Positions 62,074 to 64,000 of a stretch of 64,000 nucleotides of DNA are shown piece by piece. The stretch lies in NCBI RefSeq assembly GCF_007679345.1, contig NZ_VEGH01000006.1, forward strand, positions 62,001 through 126,000, read 5' to 3'. Below the pieces are notes generated by a model that had not been told where the DNA came from, made no database searches, and saw only the letters and a program-made list of their open reading frames with translations. Each line of letters opens with the position of its first letter. The first letter of the stretch is position 1. The stretch is from Cellulosimicrobium cellulans (lineage in GTDB: Bacteria > Actinomycetota > Actinomycetes > Actinomycetales > Cellulomonadaceae). A program made the translations under genes and the position numbers.

Positions 62074-62913
62074 ATGTCCACCCGGGGGTCCGACGAGGTC
62101 GTGCGCATCGACGCCGACGCCTCGCTCGACGCGTTGATCCACACCCTCACCCACCACGCCGCCCGCACGCTCGGCGTCGTCGCGTCCGCCTGCTCGGCCG
62201 CCACCGTCCGGGGGTGCGACCGCTGGCTGTCCGCGGCCTCCGTCGGCGTCGCGCGCTGCGACGCCGTCCAGGACCGGCACCGGCTCGGGCCGCGCTACCT
62301 CGTCCGCAAGACCGGCGCCCCGGCCGTGGTCGCCGAGGTCGGCGCCGACGAGCGGTGGCCGGTGTGGAGCCACGCCTGCGCGGTGCAGGGCTTCCGCTCG
62401 GTCCTGGTGGTGCCCGGCACCTACGGGGACGTCACCGTGCACCTGTCCCTGTACTCGCCCGAGACGCCCGACTGGTCCGCCGTCACGCCGCGCGCGCTCG
62501 GGCTGGCGCACGGGATCGCGACCGTGGTCGCCGCGCGGGACGAGATCATCGAGCTCGGGCAGACCATGGACGACCTGCTCGCCAGCAGCCGCTCGCAGGC
62601 GGTGCTCGACCGCGCCGTCGGCGTCGTCATGGCCCGGCGCGGCTGCGACGCGTCCGAGGCGATCGCGTACCTCAAGGCCGCGTCCGGCGCCCGGGACGCG
62701 CGCGAGGTGGCGGCGGGGCTGATCGCCGGGGCCGCGGCGGGTGGCGGGCTGGTGGCGCAGCGGGACGACGAGATGACCCTCGGGGGTCGCCCCGCCGGGG
62801 GCGCGACCGCCGGCGGCCACCCGGTGACGGCGTGGGACGACGCCGGCGCGACCGGGCGGGGTGGCCCGGGGGGAGCAGGCCCGTCCGGCGGGGTGCACCC
62901 GGACGTCGCCTGA
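62074..62913 (+). CDS. GAF-ANTAR domain RNA-binding regulator
   Basis: 279 residues. A GAF-like sensor domain covers about residues 15-165 (VVASACSAATV, TGAPAVVAEVGADERWPVW, GFRSVLVVPGTYGDVTVHLSLYS). A C-terminal ANTAR helix bundle covers about 175-235 (QAVLDRAVGVVMARRGCDASEAIAYLKAASGARDAREVAAGLI). ANTAR proteins bind paired RNA hairpins and prevent termination. A Gly/Ala-rich tail of 45 residues ends it. No target hairpin pair was identified nearby. ATG with AGGGGAGC upstream. Confidence 0.85.
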   Translation: MSTRGSDEVVRIDADASLDALIHTLTHHAARTLGVVASACSAATVRGCDRWLSAASVGVARCDAVQDRHRLGPRYLVRKTGAPAVVAEVGADERWPVWSHACAVQGFRSVLVVPGTYGDVTVHLSLYSPETPDWSAVTPRALGLAHGIATVVAARDEIIELGQTMDDLLASSRSQAVLDRAVGVVMARRGCDASEAIAYLKAASGARDAREVAAGLIAGAAAGGGLVAQRDDEMTLGGRPAGGATAGGHPVTAWDDAGATGRGGPGGAGPSGGVHPDVA

Positions 62914-62955
62914 CGCGGCCCGGCGCCGCAGCGGCCCGGCGCCGCAGCGGGTCGG

Positions 62956-62969
62956 TACAGTGCGGTGCG
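62956..62969 (+). promoter_or_regulatory. -10 box of a leaderless TusA-like transcript
   Basis: TACAGT ends 7 bases before the GTG start at 62969, and no ribosome site is present. A 16-bp direct repeat (GCGGCCCGGCGCCGCA, twice) lies directly upstream at about 62915-62946. Confidence 0.55.
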
Positions 62970-63268
62970 TGCTGTCCCCGGCAGGCCCCGAGCCGGTGCA
63001 CGTCGACGGCGGTGACCTCGGCTGCGCCCGCCTGCTCGTGCTGCTCCGGGCCCGTGCCCGGGAGCTCCCGCCCGGCACCGTGGTGCACCTGACGACGTCC
63101 GACCCGGTCGCGCCCATCGACCTGCCGGCGTGGTGCCGGATGACGGGGCACCGCTACCTGGGGCCGGTGCCGGACGGCCCGGCGCCGGCGACGTATGCGA
63201 TCGAGGTCGCGGCGGACGCGCGGCCGACGGACCCGGACCGCCCCTGGCACGTCGCGCCGGACGCCTGA
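62969..63268 (+). CDS. TusA/SirA-like sulfur-carrier protein, atypical
   Basis: 99 residues. VHVDGGDLGCARLLVLLRARARELPPGTVVHLTTSDPVAPIDLPAWCRMTGHRYLG follows the TusA fold pattern, including the D-P and W/F-C-x-x-T-G-H words. The usual CPxP at the helix start is GCAR here: the Cys is kept but the prolines are lost. Canonical TusA proteins relay sulfur on this Cys; whether this one does is open. Shares no operon with the convergent siderophore gene 28 bp on. Confidence 0.65.
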   Translation: MLSPAGPEPVHVDGGDLGCARLLVLLRARARELPPGTVVHLTTSDPVAPIDLPAWCRMTGHRYLGPVPDGPAPATYAIEVAADARPTDPDRPWHVAPDA

Positions 63269-63296
63269 CCCGCCCGGCACCGCGGCCCCGGCCGGC

Positions 63297-64000
63297 TCAG
63301 TCCAGTCCCGCGGCCGCCTCGGCGTCCTCGATCCCGCGCAGCCAGTCGCGCTTGCCCGCTCGCCAGCCCTCGTCGTCGGCGCCGGCCCGCCAGTACCCGG
63401 AGATCGACAGGTCGCCCTTGCCGAGCCCGCGGTCGACGCGCAGGTACCGGCGCAGCTCGCGCACCGACCCGGCCTCGCCGTGCACGAACGCGTGCACGCG
63501 GCCGACGGGCCACGGCAGGGCGCGGACCGCCTCGACGAGCCGGGCGCCCGGGGCGGCGTCGCCGGTGTGCACCCAGTGCAGGGCGATGCCGTCGGGGACG
63601 TGCAGGGCCTGCTCCTCGGCGCGGTCGCGCACCTCCAGGACGGCGTGCCCGGAGGCGGCGCCGCCGAGCCGCTCGAGGGTCACGGCGACGGCGGGCAGTG
63701 CGGAGGCGTCGCCGGCGAGCAGGTGGTGGTCGGCCGTCAGGTCGGGGGTGTAGCCGCCGCCCGGGCCCACCACGACGACCTCGTCCCCGGGCGCCGCGGC
63801 GGCGGCCCAGGGTCCGGCGATGCCCTCGGCCCCGTGCACGACGAGGTCGAGCGTGAGGGTGAGCTCGAGGTCGTCGAACCCGCGGACCGTGTAGGTCCGC
63901 ATCCGGGGCTGGTGCTCCGGCGGCAGGGCGGCGCGGGCGGCCTCCATGTCGACGCGCCCGTCCGGGGTGGTCCACGCGGCGAGGACGTCCGCGCCGGAGG
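63297..64000 (-). CDS. Siderophore-interacting protein (SIP family), N-terminus outside the window
   Basis: About 234 residues are visible, and the frame stays open to the window edge; the ATG at 63947 is internal to the conserved sequence. PRMRTYTVRGFD is the FAD-binding RxYTVR motif, PWAAAAAPGDEVVVVGPGGGY the flavin/NADPH loop, and HAFVHGEAGSVRELRRYLR with the C-terminal ISGYWRAGADDEGWR the SIP ending. Such enzymes reduce ferric siderophores in the cytoplasm with NAD(P)H, releasing iron. Neighbouring uptake genes, if any, lie outside. Confidence 0.88.
   Translation of the reverse strand, partial: SGADVLAAWTTPDGRVDMEAARAALPPEHQPRMRTYTVRGFDDLELTLTLDLVVHGAEGIAGPWAAAAAPGDEVVVVGPGGGYTPDLTADHHLLAGDASALPAVAVTLERLGGAASGHAVLEVRDRAEEQALHVPDGIALHWVHTGDAAPGARLVEAVRALPWPVGRVHAFVHGEAGSVRELRRYLRVDRGLGKGDLSISGYWRAGADDEGWRAGKRDWLRGIEDAEAAAGLD

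Overview
The window is very GC-rich DNA (third codon positions nearly all G or C) with tightly packed genes, frequent GTG starts and many 4-bp GTGA/ATGA stop-start overlaps. The order mfd / SurA-like lipoprotein / mazG ... eno / FtsB-like / DUF501 / ppx is an actinobacterial housekeeping block. Together with membrane transhydrogenase genes, a GH42 beta-galactosidase and MacB-like exporters it suggests a member of the Micrococcales, plausibly Cellulomonas or a relative. The genus is inferred, not proven.

Layout. (1) Positions 1-31.4 kb hold a large surface-polysaccharide locus made of at least six transcription units. An 11-gene leftward operon (16.8 kb down to 0.95 kb) encodes many glycosyltransferases, a Wzm/Wzt-type ABC exporter, an O-antigen-polymerase-like membrane protein and an extracytoplasmic GH39-like glycosidase. 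A leftward four-gene cassette (20.8-17.1 kb) makes an unusual CDP-sugar. A rightward pair encodes a polysaccharide deacetylase and a GT2. A leftward unit (27.5-23.5 kb) holds three GT2-like genes and an LhgO-like oxidoreductase. Two rightward GT2 genes and a leftward acyltransferase follow. Every unit carries, in its upstream region or immediately before a start codon, a variant of one motif: a TGTCCGATTT-like core with GGGTG/CACCC arms nearby. This looks like a locus-wide regulatory element and is the most striking signal in the window. (2) Positions 31.7-49.7 kb are mostly housekeeping: mfd, mazG, pntA, pntB, eno, ftsB-like, DUF501, ppx, a PadR/HAAS pair and a type II NADH dehydrogenase. Between mfd and mazG sits a degraded polymorphic-toxin island: two C-terminal RHS tips, each followed by a small homologous membrane protein (candidate immunity), and a 399-bp duplication of the 5' part of the neighbouring lipoprotein gene. 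(3) Positions 49.7-58.4 kb hold a tRNA gene with anticodon UAA but a short (class I) variable region, an MFS exporter, twin paralogous lipoproteins, a MacB-like efflux system and a TetR regulator. (4) Positions 58.5-64 kb hold GH42 with a perfect palindromic operator, a zinc alcohol/formaldehyde-type dehydrogenase, a GAF-ANTAR protein, a TusA-like protein and a partial siderophore-interacting protein.

How it works together (inference). Nucleotide-sugar genes feed the glycosyltransferases. The polymer is exported by Wzm/Wzt or assembled by the polymerase, trimmed or modified outside by the glycosidase and deacetylase, and acylated by the OafA-like enzyme. The shared motif would coordinate these scattered units. 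No CRISPR array, transposase or rRNA gene was seen. The first and last genes are cut by the window edges.
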